From Gemmatimonadota bacterium (GTDB lineage Bacteria > Latescibacterota > UBA2968 > UBA8231), in contig VXML01000058.1 in assembly GCA_009841115.1 (NCBI GenBank), positions 62,001 through 126,000 on the forward strand: 64,000 nucleotides of DNA. The letters run 5' to 3'. Numbering within the stretch: the stretch's first letter is position 1; each line of letters begins with the position of its first letter. A program made the translations under genes and the position numbers. Of the stretch, positions 52,023 to 60,667 are shown piece by piece. The notes under the pieces are model-generated. The model was given only the letters and a program-made list of their open reading frames with translations, did not search any database and was not told the DNA's origin.

Positions 52023-52835
52023 CTACACAAAATTGACGAAATCGTGGCGCACCCACAGCAGGTTGATCAGCCCCAGCACAAACCCCGCAATCACCAGCCA
52101 CTTGAGACGGCTACCGTGCCGGCGGCCAATGCCGCGCAAATAGAGATATATCCCAAAGACGAACCACGTCGGCAGGGCTAGCCAGATCTTGGTATCCCCG
52201 CCCGCGAGGTATTCGCCCGGCGCGCCAAAGAACCAAATCGCCCCCATGCCCAAGCCCAAGGTAAAGAGCGAAAAACCGCCGCCAGCAAAGCGAAAAGTCG
52301 CCGCGGCAGCCGTGTCGAGCGCGGGTAGGTAGCTGTTGAGCTGGCCCTTTTTCAGGGCTTGGTGTTGGACGAGGTAGCCGACCGCCGAGCAGAACGCCAA
52401 TGCGAAACCCACGTGTCCGAGCAGCGTCAGTACCACGTGGATGCCGAGGAAGGGATATTCCACGAGGATCGACTCGGCCTCCTCAAAGCGGAGGGGCATC
52501 AGCAGTGGATAGAGCAGGCCGAGAAAGGCGAGGGGCGCGGTCAGCAGGCCGAGGTGGCGAATGCGTGCATAGCGCTCGCCGAGCAAGCCCGCGACCACCA
52601 AGGCCATGACCAGCGAAGCGATGATCACCAACATATTGGCGAAAAGAGCTTGGCCGGAAAGTGCAAAGTGCAGCACGATGCTAATCGCGTGTACGGCCAG
52701 CCCCAACTTCAAGCTCTTGCGCCCCAGCGCATCCCAGCCGCTCTTGTGCCAGAGGAAGTGCCCTTGAAACAGCAGCGCGGCAGCCAAGTAGAACGCCAAG
52801 GCGATGGCGAGAGAGACAATGCAGAACGTCGTCAC
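52023..52835 (-). CDS. HemX/CcsA-like cytochrome c assembly-type membrane protein
   Basis: 270 residues, eight predicted membrane helices, of the CcmC/CcsA/HemX superfamily. Conserved His residues lie in LAVHAISIVLHFAL, FLGIHVVLTLLGHVGFAL, and the tryptophan-rich loop is seen as GAIWFFGAPGEYLAGGDTKIW. GTG start overlaps the hemA stop (GTGA). HemX-like proteins next to hemA regulate GluTR amount in Bacillus, while CcsA family members handle heme for cytochrome c; the hemA linkage favours HemX-like, the presence of heme-c lipoproteins nearby leaves the second option open. Confidence 0.82.
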   Translation of the reverse strand: MTTFCIVSLAIALAFYLAAALLFQGHFLWHKSGWDALGRKSLKLGLAVHAISIVLHFALSGQALFANMLVIIASLVMALVVAGLLGERYARIRHLGLLTAPLAFLGLLYPLLMPLRFEEAESILVEYPFLGIHVVLTLLGHVGFALAFCSAVGYLVQHQALKKGQLNSYLPALDTAAAATFRFAGGGFSLFTLGLGMGAIWFFGAPGEYLAGGDTKIWLALPTWFVFGIYLYLRGIGRRHGSRLKWLVIAGFVLGLINLLWVRHDFVNFV

Positions 52836-54115
52836 GATTCTTTCTCCTCGGCCTCGTCGTCGAGCCGGAAGAGGCGGCGCACCGTATCGAGGCGGACATA
52901 GCCCTCGTCGTCATTGGCGAACTCGCGGATTTGCACGAGCGGATCGTGCAGGAGCTTGTTGGCGTAACCGCGCAAGATGCCCTCGACGAGTTGGCGCTCG
53001 TCAGTGGAGAGCGGACCGAGTTGGGAGGCCCAGCGTGCGAGTTCCTGCTCCTGGAGGTGAGCGGCGCGCTCGCGCAAAGCGCGGATTAGTGGACCGGTGC
53101 TCAAGGCGTTGAACCAGTGCAAGAACTCTTTTAGCTCGTGGTCGATAATGGCTTGCACGCAGCGTATCTCCCCCTCGCGCTCCTGGCGGTTGGCAGCAAC
53201 GACTTGTTCGAGACTGTCCATGTCGAACAGGAAGACGTTGTCGATGTCACGCGCGGCCGGGTCGATGTCGCGTGGCACGGCAATGTCGATGAGGAACAGC
53301 GGGCGACCTCGGCGTTGCTCCATAGCCCGGCGCAAGTCAGCGGGCCGAATAACGTAGTCCGCAGCCGCGGTCGCCGAGATGACGATGTCAACGGTGGATA
53401 GCTGAGCAGCTAGTTCCTCAAACGGCACGGCCTCGCCGCCCAACTGGCTGGCCAGCGACTGGGAGCGGGCAAAAGTGCGGCTGCTTACCAACAGCCGCTC
53501 GACGCCGGAGTCAACCAAGTACTGGGCAGTGAGCGCGCCCATCTCGCCAGCGCCGACCAAGAGCACGCAGCAGCCCGTCAGGTTTTCAAAGACCTGGCCG
53601 GCTAGCTCGACCGCGGCCGTGCTAATCGACAGCCGACCGCGGCCAATATCGGTTTCGGCGCGCGCGCGCTTGCCCACGCGCAGCGAGCGCTGGAACAGCT
53701 CATTGAGCAACAGGCGGGCCGAGCCGTTTTGCTGAGCCATTTCCAGCGCGCGGCGCACTTGCCCGAGTATCTCGGATTCGCCGACGACGAGAGAGTCAAT
53801 GCCGCTGGCAACGCGAAAAAGGTGAACGGCCGCGTCTGAGTCGTTGAGTTGGTAGAAATGGGATTCGAGCGCCGCTACATCTACGCCTTGGCATTCGGCG
53901 AGAAAGCGGCGCACTTGGGCCAACCCGCTGTCGCCATCGGCAGCCAAGTACAGCTCGGATCGGTTGCAGGTGGAGAGAATGGCTGCCTCGTGCAGCCCGT
54001 AGTCGCCGACGAGCCGGGCTAGGGCCGAGGGCTGGTCGCTTTCGGGGAAGGCCAGCCGCTCGCGGATTTCCACTGGCGCGGTGCGGTGATTGATTCCTAA
54101 AGTCAGTATATGCAC
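52832..54115 (-). CDS. hemA: glutamyl-tRNA reductase
   Basis: 427 residues. GTG start at 54115 gives MHILTLGINHRTAPVEIRERLAF; the longer reading back to 54178 has no support. The catalytic Cys is in AAILSTCNRSELYLAA, followed by LFRVASGIDSLVVGESEILGQVRRA (in parts), the NADPH domain VLLVGAGEMGALTAQYL, and the dimerisation helix near the C-terminus. It makes glutamate-1-semialdehyde, the first committed step of tetrapyrrole synthesis by the C5 route. Co-translated with the HemX/CcsA-like gene. sirC at 18.7 kb uses the same pathway further on. Confidence 0.95.
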   Translation of the reverse strand: MHILTLGINHRTAPVEIRERLAFPESDQPSALARLVGDYGLHEAAILSTCNRSELYLAADGDSGLAQVRRFLAECQGVDVAALESHFYQLNDSDAAVHLFRVASGIDSLVVGESEILGQVRRALEMAQQNGSARLLLNELFQRSLRVGKRARAETDIGRGRLSISTAAVELAGQVFENLTGCCVLLVGAGEMGALTAQYLVDSGVERLLVSSRTFARSQSLASQLGGEAVPFEELAAQLSTVDIVISATAAADYVIRPADLRRAMEQRRGRPLFLIDIAVPRDIDPAARDIDNVFLFDMDSLEQVVAANRQEREGEIRCVQAIIDHELKEFLHWFNALSTGPLIRALRERAAHLQEQELARWASQLGPLSTDERQLVEGILRGYANKLLHDPLVQIREFANDDEGYVRLDTVRRLFRLDDEAEEKES

Positions 54116-54177
54116 AGCTTTAAAAGTACTTATTCTACTGGGAAACCGCGAACCTAACACGCGAAAGGAATGCGGCA

Positions 54178-55050
54178 ATGGTCAAATACCTATTGATCGG
54201 CTTGATACTCCTAGGTGCGGCAGCCGATGTGGATGCCGGAGCCTGGACCTTGCCGCGAGGCCAGTTCTGGAGCAAGCTCACGTATTTCCAGCAGCAAACC
54301 GAGGAGTGGTACGTCGGTAAAGGCCGCTTTGGCGCGCCCGGCACCCGCGCCCGCTACGACTTTGACGGGCAATACGAATCGCGGGCCGTCTTTTTCGAGG
54401 GCCTGTACGGCGTCACCGACCGCTTAGACCTCGGCTTACAGGTTCCCTATTTCGACCAATCCTTTGCCAACGCCGCTTTCACCGAACCCCGCACGGACAC
54501 CGGCCTGAGCGACATCCGCGCCTTGGCCAAATTTCGCCTCTTGGCCAAACCATTGGTCCTCGCGTTCAAGACCGGCGTCAAGGTGCCGACCGGAGAGTTC
54601 AAAAACGAAGACGGGTTAATCCCGGTGGGCGAAGGGCAGTGGGACTTCGACTTCGTCGGGCAGGTAGGGCGTTCCTTTTGGCCGCTGCCCTTGTACGGCA
54701 ACATCGACCTCGGCTATCGCGTCCGCACCCGCAACGAGCAGATCGACCGCGACCCCGGCGACGAGTGGTTCCTCAACGCCGAAATGGGCTACCAACTCGT
54801 GCGTCAACTCATGCTGCTAGGCAAATGCGAAGTGCTACGCAGCGATCCGGCGATTGACTTCTTCGGCGACTTTGAGATTGAGACCGGAATCAAGCGCATC
54901 ACTTACCTGACGCCAGCCCTGCTCTACGCCATCGGCCAGCGCACGACTATCGAGGCGGCGGTGCGCTTCTCGCTCAACGGGCGCAACTTTCCGGCCGGGC
55001 GGCAGTTCGTCTTGGGAGTAGCAACGACGTTGGGAAAAGACGAGGGCTAG
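54178..55050 (+). CDS. outer-membrane beta-barrel protein, transporter-like
   Basis: 290 residues with a signal peptide (LLIGLILLGAAADVDAGA). The rest alternates in the manner of an outer-membrane barrel with aromatic girdles: QFWSKLTYFQQQTEEWYVG, AVFFEGLYGVTDRLDLGLQVPYFD in pieces, KTGVKVPTGEF, YGNIDLGYRVRTRN and a late AVRFSLNGRNFP...FVLGVATTL. It is like the MetA-pathway/'transporter' barrel family. No neighbour hints at the solute. Divergent from hemA (62 bp), convergent with the next gene by a 4-bp overlap. Confidence 0.78.
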   Translation: MVKYLLIGLILLGAAADVDAGAWTLPRGQFWSKLTYFQQQTEEWYVGKGRFGAPGTRARYDFDGQYESRAVFFEGLYGVTDRLDLGLQVPYFDQSFANAAFTEPRTDTGLSDIRALAKFRLLAKPLVLAFKTGVKVPTGEFKNEDGLIPVGEGQWDFDFVGQVGRSFWPLPLYGNIDLGYRVRTRNEQIDRDPGDEWFLNAEMGYQLVRQLMLLGKCEVLRSDPAIDFFGDFEIETGIKRITYLTPALLYAIGQRTTIEAAVRFSLNGRNFPAGRQFVLGVATTLGKDEG

Positions 55051-56714
55051 CGGCGCAACTTAGCCAAGCGCTGTTCGATGGCCGCAGCCATGTCGGGCCG
55101 CTGGCGAATGACGGCGTCGAAGTGGGGCTTGGCCTCGGCCGATCGGCCCATCATCTCCAATACCAATCCCAAGTTAAAATGGGCCTCGGCAAAATCGGGA
55201 TTGCGCTGTAAGGCCCGTTCAAAGTGGGCGACGGCCTGCTCCCATTGGCGGCCTTGAGCTAGCGCAATCCCAAAGTTCACGTGAGCTTCCGGGTAATCCG
55301 GGTTGTATTCCAGCGCCAACTCGAAATGCTCCAGCGCCAACGGACGCTGGCCAGAACGCATGTAGAACATGGCCAAGGTGTGGCGGGTGTCCCAGTCCCG
55401 GGGGTCGGCTTCGAGCAGCTTCTTGTACCCGTCGATTTCCTGCCCCAGCCACTTGCGGTAGAAGTCGCGGCGGAGTCGCTCTAGGTCCTCGGGGCGGCGC
55501 GGCAAAATCTGCAGCGTCAGGTCGCCCATCTCGTCGGTCGAGTGCAGCCCGTAGCGCACCCGCACGGGTGGATCGTGAGGCTGGCGAGGGTTTTGCGAGG
55601 AGTTGTCGTACGCGTATTCCATGACCAACGTCGCACCAGCCGGCAGGAAAACCGGCGCGGAAAATCGGTAGTCGTCCTGCCAACTAAAATCCCAGTCCTC
55701 AATCCATATAAGCCACTCCCGCTCTCCGTTGGGCAACTCGGCGTACGCCCGAATTTCCCGGCCGAGGTAATGCGCGTGCGGATAGATAGTCAAAACCTCG
55801 ACGTCCACGGGCAGCCGATACGTATCGCGAATCCAATGGTCGCTCGCGCCGGCTGGTATATCTAGGTCCTTGCGGCCCAAGCGCAGCATGGCCGGGCGTC
55901 TCTTGGGTGGCGCATCGGCAAAGAACAGGCCGACGCGGGCCTCGATGGATTCCTCTTTGCCAGTCGGCAACATGTGCAACTGTAGCAGCAAGTCCGTGCC
56001 CGGATCGAGCCGCCAAGCCAAGCTGTCGCTGCCGGGGTATGGGGTCTTGCCTTGGGTCCAGCCGAGAAAGTGCCCGTCGGCGTCCTCGGCCTCGCCAAAA
56101 CTCATGCCGTCAAAGCCCGGGGCACCATCGCGCCCGTCGCGCCGCCGCGCCGCGCCGCTGCGGTCGATCATCATGGTAGCGTGGTGGACGATGCGCGCAT
56201 TGCCCGGCCTGAACTCCATAGCCTTGACGTAGCGCGTCGAATCAACAGGCAGCGGGATAGCGAAGTTGCGGAAGACATCCGGGCCGTCAGCCCGCAGAGT
56301 GTAGGCCGATGTCATGGAGGCAATTAAATCGGGCTGGCCCAACTCCCACTCACTCTCCCACTGGGGCAGCGGCGGCAAATCGGCGGGACTACCCTCCTGC
56401 TTGCCGTGCTCAACCCAGCGGCGGATCGCAGCGATCTGCTCTGCGCTCAACCCGCGCTCGCCGGTAAAGCGGCCATAGCCGCGCTTGGGCTTCCACGGCG
56501 GCATGAAGCGGGTCTCCGTGACAAAGGCGATTTGCTCGGCGCGTGCGCTCACATTCTCATAGCTGAGCAAGTCAAAGGGAGCCGGGCCGGCGGGCCGGTG
56601 ACAGGGGGCGCAGTTGTGAAAGACGATCGGCGCAATGTCGCGGTTGAAGGTCGGTGCTTCTCCTCCACTGCACCCAAAGAAGGTCGCAACTAGGAATATC
56701 CAATAGCGCGTCAT
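55047..56714 (-). CDS. heme-c / PHM-type copper monooxygenase-like lipoprotein with TPR tail
   Basis: 555 residues. Lipobox FFGC (Cys15); heme-c site CAPCH (35-39) with a likely Met ligand in RFMPPW; then a peptidylglycine-monooxygenase-like part with all copper ligands: CuH His177-His178 (IVHHATMM) and His247 (LQLHMLP), CuM His313-x-His315 (YPHAHYLG) and Met396 (STDEMGD). Residues about 430-550 are TPR repeats. PHM-type enzymes hydroxylate C-H bonds with O2 and two electrons; the heme-c domain could supply those electrons (inference). Overlaps the redoxin gene (ATGA). A related protein is at 60668-62059. Confidence 0.85.
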   Translation of the reverse strand: MTRYWIFLVATFFGCSGGEAPTFNRDIAPIVFHNCAPCHRPAGPAPFDLLSYENVSARAEQIAFVTETRFMPPWKPKRGYGRFTGERGLSAEQIAAIRRWVEHGKQEGSPADLPPLPQWESEWELGQPDLIASMTSAYTLRADGPDVFRNFAIPLPVDSTRYVKAMEFRPGNARIVHHATMMIDRSGAARRRDGRDGAPGFDGMSFGEAEDADGHFLGWTQGKTPYPGSDSLAWRLDPGTDLLLQLHMLPTGKEESIEARVGLFFADAPPKRRPAMLRLGRKDLDIPAGASDHWIRDTYRLPVDVEVLTIYPHAHYLGREIRAYAELPNGEREWLIWIEDWDFSWQDDYRFSAPVFLPAGATLVMEYAYDNSSQNPRQPHDPPVRVRYGLHSTDEMGDLTLQILPRRPEDLERLRRDFYRKWLGQEIDGYKKLLEADPRDWDTRHTLAMFYMRSGQRPLALEHFELALEYNPDYPEAHVNFGIALAQGRQWEQAVAHFERALQRNPDFAEAHFNLGLVLEMMGRSAEAKPHFDAVIRQRPDMAAAIEQRLAKLRR

Positions 56715-57259
56715 TGCAGGTCGGCGATAAAACAGCCAATCGCCTCGGTGGCGCTCGGGTCTGGGGGACGACCAGCAAGGGCTGCCTCTATAGCGTTTGC
56801 GAGGTCGTTCCGGGTCGGCTGTGGGCGCATCTGGTCCAAGGCCATGTAGCGGTCGTCGATGCGGCCCCGATAGATGATGTTGCCGCGCTCACCTAACACC
56901 ACGGCCTCTGGAGTCACGGTCGCGCCGACTCTTTTGACGAGGGCGTGCTGCACGTCTCGCAGGGCTTGGCCCGGCAAGCTGTATTCCTCGCCGTGGCCGC
57001 GGATGGCGTCCGCATCCTCGCGGCGGTCGGGATACACCAAGTAGAACGCAACGCCTTGCGGCTGGAAGCGGGCGTGGAGACGTGCTATGGTCGGGGCGTA
57101 GCGGTTGGAGATAGGGCAATCGGTCTGGACGAAGAGCAAAACCACAACGGAAGCGCGGTTGGTAAAGGGATCGACCGGATTGCCAGCCAAGTCGAGGGCT
57201 TTGGGGGGGTCGGGACGGCAGCCCACCAGCAGCAGGGACGCGAGAATAGCTAAGACCAT
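56711..57259 (-). CDS. thioredoxin-like redoxin lipoprotein
   Basis: 182 residues from ATG 57259; there is no clear ribosome binding site. Lipobox LLVGC near residue 13. The thioredoxin fold has VVVLLFVQTDCPISNRYAPTI in part, with a single Cys in DCPISN (not CxxC), as in AhpC/TSA-like 'redoxin' proteins found beside copper-oxygenase-like genes. Then GVAFYLVYPD and ATVTPEAVVLGERGNIIYRG. It is probably on the outside of the inner membrane or in the outer membrane. It overlaps the PHM-like gene by 4 bp, so they likely act together; oxidant handling or copper chaperoning is a guess. Confidence 0.8.
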   Translation of the reverse strand: MVLAILASLLLVGCRPDPPKALDLAGNPVDPFTNRASVVVLLFVQTDCPISNRYAPTIARLHARFQPQGVAFYLVYPDRREDADAIRGHGEEYSLPGQALRDVQHALVKRVGATVTPEAVVLGERGNIIYRGRIDDRYMALDQMRPQPTRNDLANAIEAALAGRPPDPSATEAIGCFIADLQ

Positions 57260-57328
57260 AAAAAAAGAAAACGGATATTGGGCACTGACGGCAAGACTGT
57301 CGGTTTGCGCATTTTTATTAGGTGGGGA

Positions 57329-57925
57329 ATGACTTTGCCCCTTACATTGTCTAATGATATGCCGGAGCAAGTGGGCACAGACCACGCCCTAATCGACCAA
57401 GCGCGCGCGGGTGACGAAGCGGCCTTGCGCGCCCTAATCGAGCGCTATGAGCCTCAAGTAGCTGCCACAGTCGTGGGCATGTTGGGGCCGGGCGACGAGG
57501 CCGATGACGTGGGGCAGGAAACTTTTGTCCGCTTCTATCAATCGCTGGACGAGTTTCGCGGCGACGCAGCGCTGGGCACCTATCTGACGCGCATTGCCAT
57601 CAACCTCTCGCTCAACGCGCTAGAGCGCCGCAAGCGACAGCGCTGGCGCTTCTGGAGCCGCGACGACGAACAGGCTCCGCCCGAGCCGAGCGTCGATGGC
57701 CGCGACGAACAGGCCGCGAGCGAGCGCGAGCAAGCAGTGCAGGCAGCCCTCGACCAACTCAAGCCCGCCTTCCGGGCGGTGGTGGTGCTGCGAATGATCG
57801 AGGGCTATTCGACCAAGGAGACGGCCGCGCTGTTGGAGATCGCCGAGGGCACGGTGCTCTCGCGGCTCGCGCGCGGTATGAAACAACTAGAGACCATCCT
57901 CAAAGACGAGGACCTATATGACTGA
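57329..57925 (+). CDS. ECF-subfamily RNA polymerase sigma factor
   Basis: 198 residues from ATG 57329 (AGGTGG just before); ATG 57359 is also possible. Sigma-2: LIERYEPQVAATVVGMLGPGDEADDVGQETFVRFYQSL, given as the family's DD..QE.F..FY pattern, and LGTYLTRIAINLSLNALERRKR. Sigma-4: LDQLKPAFRAVVVLRMIEGYSTKETAALL and EGTVLSRLARGMKQL. It starts an operon with a membrane anti-sigma and two Spy-like proteins, so it should control an envelope stress response. Divergent from the redoxin by 69 bp. Confidence 0.93.
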   Translation: MTLPLTLSNDMPEQVGTDHALIDQARAGDEAALRALIERYEPQVAATVVGMLGPGDEADDVGQETFVRFYQSLDEFRGDAALGTYLTRIAINLSLNALERRKRQRWRFWSRDDEQAPPEPSVDGRDEQAASEREQAVQAALDQLKPAFRAVVVLRMIEGYSTKETAALLEIAEGTVLSRLARGMKQLETILKDEDLYD

Positions 57926-58361
57926 CAGCTATCGCAGCGAAATGCTACGGGCGCTGACCGGCGAATTGACCGCGCACGAGCGCGAGGCATTCGAGCGCGC
58001 CTTGGCTACCGACGACGCGCTCCGCGCCGAATGGGAGCACCTGCAAAAAGTCAGCGGCCTTTTGCAGGAAAGCCGCGCCGACTCGTTCCAGCCGTTCTTT
58101 GCCACTCGCGTCGCGCAGCGCATCAAGATCGAACGCGAGGCTTCGACGTTGAGCTCAGCCGAAACGGAAAGTCTCACCGATGCCCTCGTGTGGCTCTTTC
58201 GTCCCTTTGCCCCAGTCGCTATAGCAGTGGTCGCCTTTTTGGCGCTGAGCAATTGGAACGAGCGCGAACTCATCGGCGACGACGCTTCGTTCTTCGCCGC
58301 AATTTTCGCCGCCGTGCCCGCCACGCCCGAAGCGGCGTACGTACTGGACCTGGACATGTAA
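57918..58361 (+). CDS. membrane-anchored anti-sigma factor-like protein
   Basis: 147 residues. Residues 1-45 (LRALTGELTAHEREAFERAL, DDALRAEWEHLQKV) resemble the anti-sigma domain that clamps ECF sigmas, but the zinc-binding His-x3-Cys-x2-Cys is absent. One membrane helix is at about 92-108 (PFAPVAIAVVAFLALSNW), followed by a short outside part. Overlaps the sigma gene by 8 bp, so both are made together. It would hold the sigma at the membrane until an envelope signal arrives (inference). Confidence 0.8.
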   Translation: MTDSYRSEMLRALTGELTAHEREAFERALATDDALRAEWEHLQKVSGLLQESRADSFQPFFATRVAQRIKIEREASTLSSAETESLTDALVWLFRPFAPVAIAVVAFLALSNWNERELIGDDASFFAAIFAAVPATPEAAYVLDLDM

Positions 58362-58362
58362 C

Positions 58363-58773
58363 ATGCGAGGGAGAACTAAAGGCGCACTCATTCTCTTCAG
58401 CACCCTGCTCATCGGCGTGCTGATCGGCACCCTACTCTCCGGGTGGTTCGTCCGCGACCGCCTGCGGCCCATTCCGCATTCTCGCCATTTCGTCCGCAGT
58501 ACTGAGCGGTTGATTGGGCCGCAGGACGAAGAGCAGCGCCAAGCTGTGCGGGACGTGCTGCGGCGACACGCCGCCGCACTCCGCGAACTCAATGCCAAGC
58601 ACCGGGAGGCACTAAAGGAACAGCTAGATTCGTCGCGGGCCGAGTTGGCTCCCTTGTTGTCTGAGGAGCAACTGCGGCGGCTGGACCGGCGGCTGCGGCG
58701 CTTCGGAGAACTGATGGGACCTTGGCGCGAGGGCAAGCGTCACAAAAAAAAGAAACCGCACGGGAATGAATAG
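58363..58773 (+). CDS. Spy/CpxP-like periplasmic heavy-metal sensor-type protein
   Basis: 136 residues. N-terminal membrane anchor (ALILFSTLLIGVLIGTLLSGW), then an all-helical, strongly charged domain: ERLIGPQDEEQRQAVRDVL, HAAALRELNAKHREALKE, LAPLLSEEQLRRLDRRL. This LTxxQ-like pattern is that of Spy/CpxP/CnrX-type periplasmic chaperones and metal sensors. It ends with a Lys-rich tail. One base after the anti-sigma gene; third gene of the envelope-stress operon. It may signal to the anti-sigma, as CnrX does to CnrY (analogy). Confidence 0.78.
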   Translation: MRGRTKGALILFSTLLIGVLIGTLLSGWFVRDRLRPIPHSRHFVRSTERLIGPQDEEQRQAVRDVLRRHAAALRELNAKHREALKEQLDSSRAELAPLLSEEQLRRLDRRLRRFGELMGPWREGKRHKKKKPHGNE

Positions 58774-58877
58774 CATCAATCGGTGGTCTAATGGGCGTAG
58801 AGAAGAGAAACGGCCATTTCTCACGAGCCGCCAACTAGCGGCGAACCCAACTAACCACCCAATGCGGAGAACGTAAA

Positions 58878-59564
58878 ATGAAAAAGAAATGGATCATCTC
58901 AGCCGGCGTCGCGCTGGCACTCGGCGCGCTGGCCACATCAAGAGGCTCATCCCCAAGTCCAGTTTCTCGCACGACAGCCGGCGGCGCGCTGGCACTCGGC
59001 GCGCTGGCCACCGTGGCCGTAGCCGAGCCCGGGGAAAAGATGCGGGAGCACCGGCAGCCCACGCCGTGGATGCTGGGGCGTCTCGACCTGACCGACGAGC
59101 AGAAGGAGCAATTGCAAGCGTTGCGCAAGGAGCACGTGGAAGCCAGGCGTGAGCAGCGCGAGGCCATGGCTGCCATGGGCAAGGAGCAGCGCGACGCCGT
59201 AATGAACATTTTGACCGAGGAGCAGCAGGAGTCCCTCAAAGAAATGCGCGCCAAGCGCGGCAAGTTTTTTGACCGGCGCGGCTGGGAGGGCAAGGATCGG
59301 CATGACATGCGGCGCGGCGGTAAAGGTCGGCACGACGCACGGCGCGGCGGCCAAGGCGCATTTTCAAGGCTGGATTTGACCGACGAACAGAAGGAACAGT
59401 TCGTGGAATTGCGCAAGGAGCACCGCACAGAGATACGCGAAACGCGTCAAAAGCACCGCACGGCTTTGGAAAGCGTCTTGACCGACGAGCAGCGCGAAAA
59501 GCTTGAAGCAATGAAGGACGAGGCGTTTTACGGCGGCGGCAAACGCTGGCGCGGCAAGCGGTAA
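58878..59564 (+). CDS. Spy/LTXXQ-like periplasmic protein with duplicated motifs
   Basis: 228 residues. The first 49 are an odd signal peptide with two copies of GxALALGALAT separated by a polar SRGSSPSPVSRTT stretch; cleavage is likely after the second (AVA-EPG). The mature part has LTxxQ motifs twice over: LDLTDEQKEQLQALRKEH then LTEEQQESLKEM, a basic Arg/Gly/His linker (DRRGWEGKDRHDMRRGG in part), and again LDLTDEQKEQFVELRKEH and LTDEQREKLEAM. So it is an internal duplication of a Spy/CpxP-like chaperone domain. It lies 104 bp after the previous Spy-like gene and ends before a terminator. Confidence 0.82.
   Translation: MKKKWIISAGVALALGALATSRGSSPSPVSRTTAGGALALGALATVAVAEPGEKMREHRQPTPWMLGRLDLTDEQKEQLQALRKEHVEARREQREAMAAMGKEQRDAVMNILTEEQQESLKEMRAKRGKFFDRRGWEGKDRHDMRRGGKGRHDARRGGQGAFSRLDLTDEQKEQFVELRKEHRTEIRETRQKHRTALESVLTDEQREKLEAMKDEAFYGGGKRWRGKR
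58900..59011. repeat. 37-bp direct repeat flanking a 38-bp insert within a signal-peptide coding region
   Basis: Bases 58900-58936 recur at 58975-59011 with one mismatch (75 bp apart). The 38 bp between (58937-58974) encode the polar break in the signal peptide. The frame is kept. Confidence 0.85.
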
Positions 59565-59588
59565 GCACCGATTCCTACTTTCTTTTAC

Positions 59589-59622
59589 AACGCGGAGTAG
59601 CTCGTCTGCTCCGCGTTTTTTG
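59589..59622 (+). terminator. Rho-independent terminator of the ECF sigma operon
   Basis: AACGCGGAG (59589-59597) pairs with CTCCGCGTT (59609-59617), followed by TTTTTTG. It ends the sigma / anti-sigma / Spy-like operon. The remaining ~195 bp to the amidohydrolase hold no feature I can name. Confidence 0.85.
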
Positions 59623-59818
59623 TACTCTGTCAGGATCAACTACGACGATCGAAAACAAGAATCAAAAAAAGCAACAAGTACGGGTCTTCGGATGTGCAAA
59701 TCCGTCCAACCACGTCCTTGTGCAACGTCCAGTACCCAGTTTGGCAGAGTACCCTTTTTTTCAGTATCTTTTCTCATACGCCACTGACGCTTAACAACCA
59801 CACTTTCTTAGGCTTCTT

Positions 59819-60661
59819 ATGATAATCGACTCGCATACTCACGCTTGGGAGTTCTGGCCTTACGAACCGCCCGTGCCCGATCACAACAGCCGCGGCCGGG
59901 TCGAGCAATTGCTGTGGGAAATGGATCGCAACGGCGTCGATAAGGCCGTGTTGGTCTGCGCTCGCATCGAACACAATCCCCACAACAACGACTACGTCGC
60001 CGAACAAATCCGCGCCTATCCAGATCGCTTGGTGCAATTCGCCGACGTGGATTGCTCGTGGTCGGCAGAATACCACACTCCAGGCGCGGCCGAGCGGCTC
60101 AAGGCGGCCGCAGCAAAGTACCAGCTCAAGGGCTACACTCACTACGTAAAAGGCGACACCGAGTGGTTCGCGTCCGAGGAAGGGCTCGCGTTTTTCAGCG
60201 CCACAGCCGATCTGAACCTGATCGCCAGCCTAGCCTTGGGGCCGCAATGGCAGCCAGCACTGCGCGAGTTGGCACAGCGCTTTCCGTCGGTGACTTTTCT
60301 CTGTCACCACATGGCCGGAGCGAACGCGCGCGAGGAAGCGCCGCACCCCAACCTACAGGAAATTCTGCGCTCGACCGAGGTGCCCAACATCTACATCAAG
60401 CTCTCGGGTTTTCACTACGCTTCGCACGTCTCGTGGGGGTACCCCTACTCGGATACGCACCACGTCGTGCGCCAGCTCTACGAGCACTTCGGCCCCCAGC
60501 GGCTGTGTTGGGGCTCGGACTACCCGGTGGTGCGAACCAACATGACCTACCAGCATGCGCTCGAAGCATTCCGCACGCACTGCACGTTCGTACCAGATGA
60601 ACACAAGCGTTTGATCTTGGGCCAGAACTTGGCCGGTCTACTCGACCAAGCCGGCACTTGA
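59819..60661 (+). CDS. amidohydrolase-2 family metal-dependent hydrolase
   Basis: 280 residues. The metal-binding HxH is at the start (MIIDSHTHAWEFW), followed by YTHYVKGDTEWF, the His in FLCHHMAG and the C-terminal Asp in CWGSDYPVVRTNM. This pattern fits the ACMSD/4-oxalomesaconate hydratase/amidohydrolase-2 group, which splits C-C or C-N/C-O bonds in carboxylated compounds. Related genes are frequent in Latescibacteria-type genomes, where the substrate is mostly unknown. Cytosolic. It is followed 6 bp later by the second copper-monooxygenase-like gene. Confidence 0.88.
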   Translation: MIIDSHTHAWEFWPYEPPVPDHNSRGRVEQLLWEMDRNGVDKAVLVCARIEHNPHNNDYVAEQIRAYPDRLVQFADVDCSWSAEYHTPGAAERLKAAAAKYQLKGYTHYVKGDTEWFASEEGLAFFSATADLNLIASLALGPQWQPALRELAQRFPSVTFLCHHMAGANAREEAPHPNLQEILRSTEVPNIYIKLSGFHYASHVSWGYPYSDTHHVVRQLYEHFGPQRLCWGSDYPVVRTNMTYQHALEAFRTHCTFVPDEHKRLILGQNLAGLLDQAGT

Positions 60662-60667
60662 CCGCAG

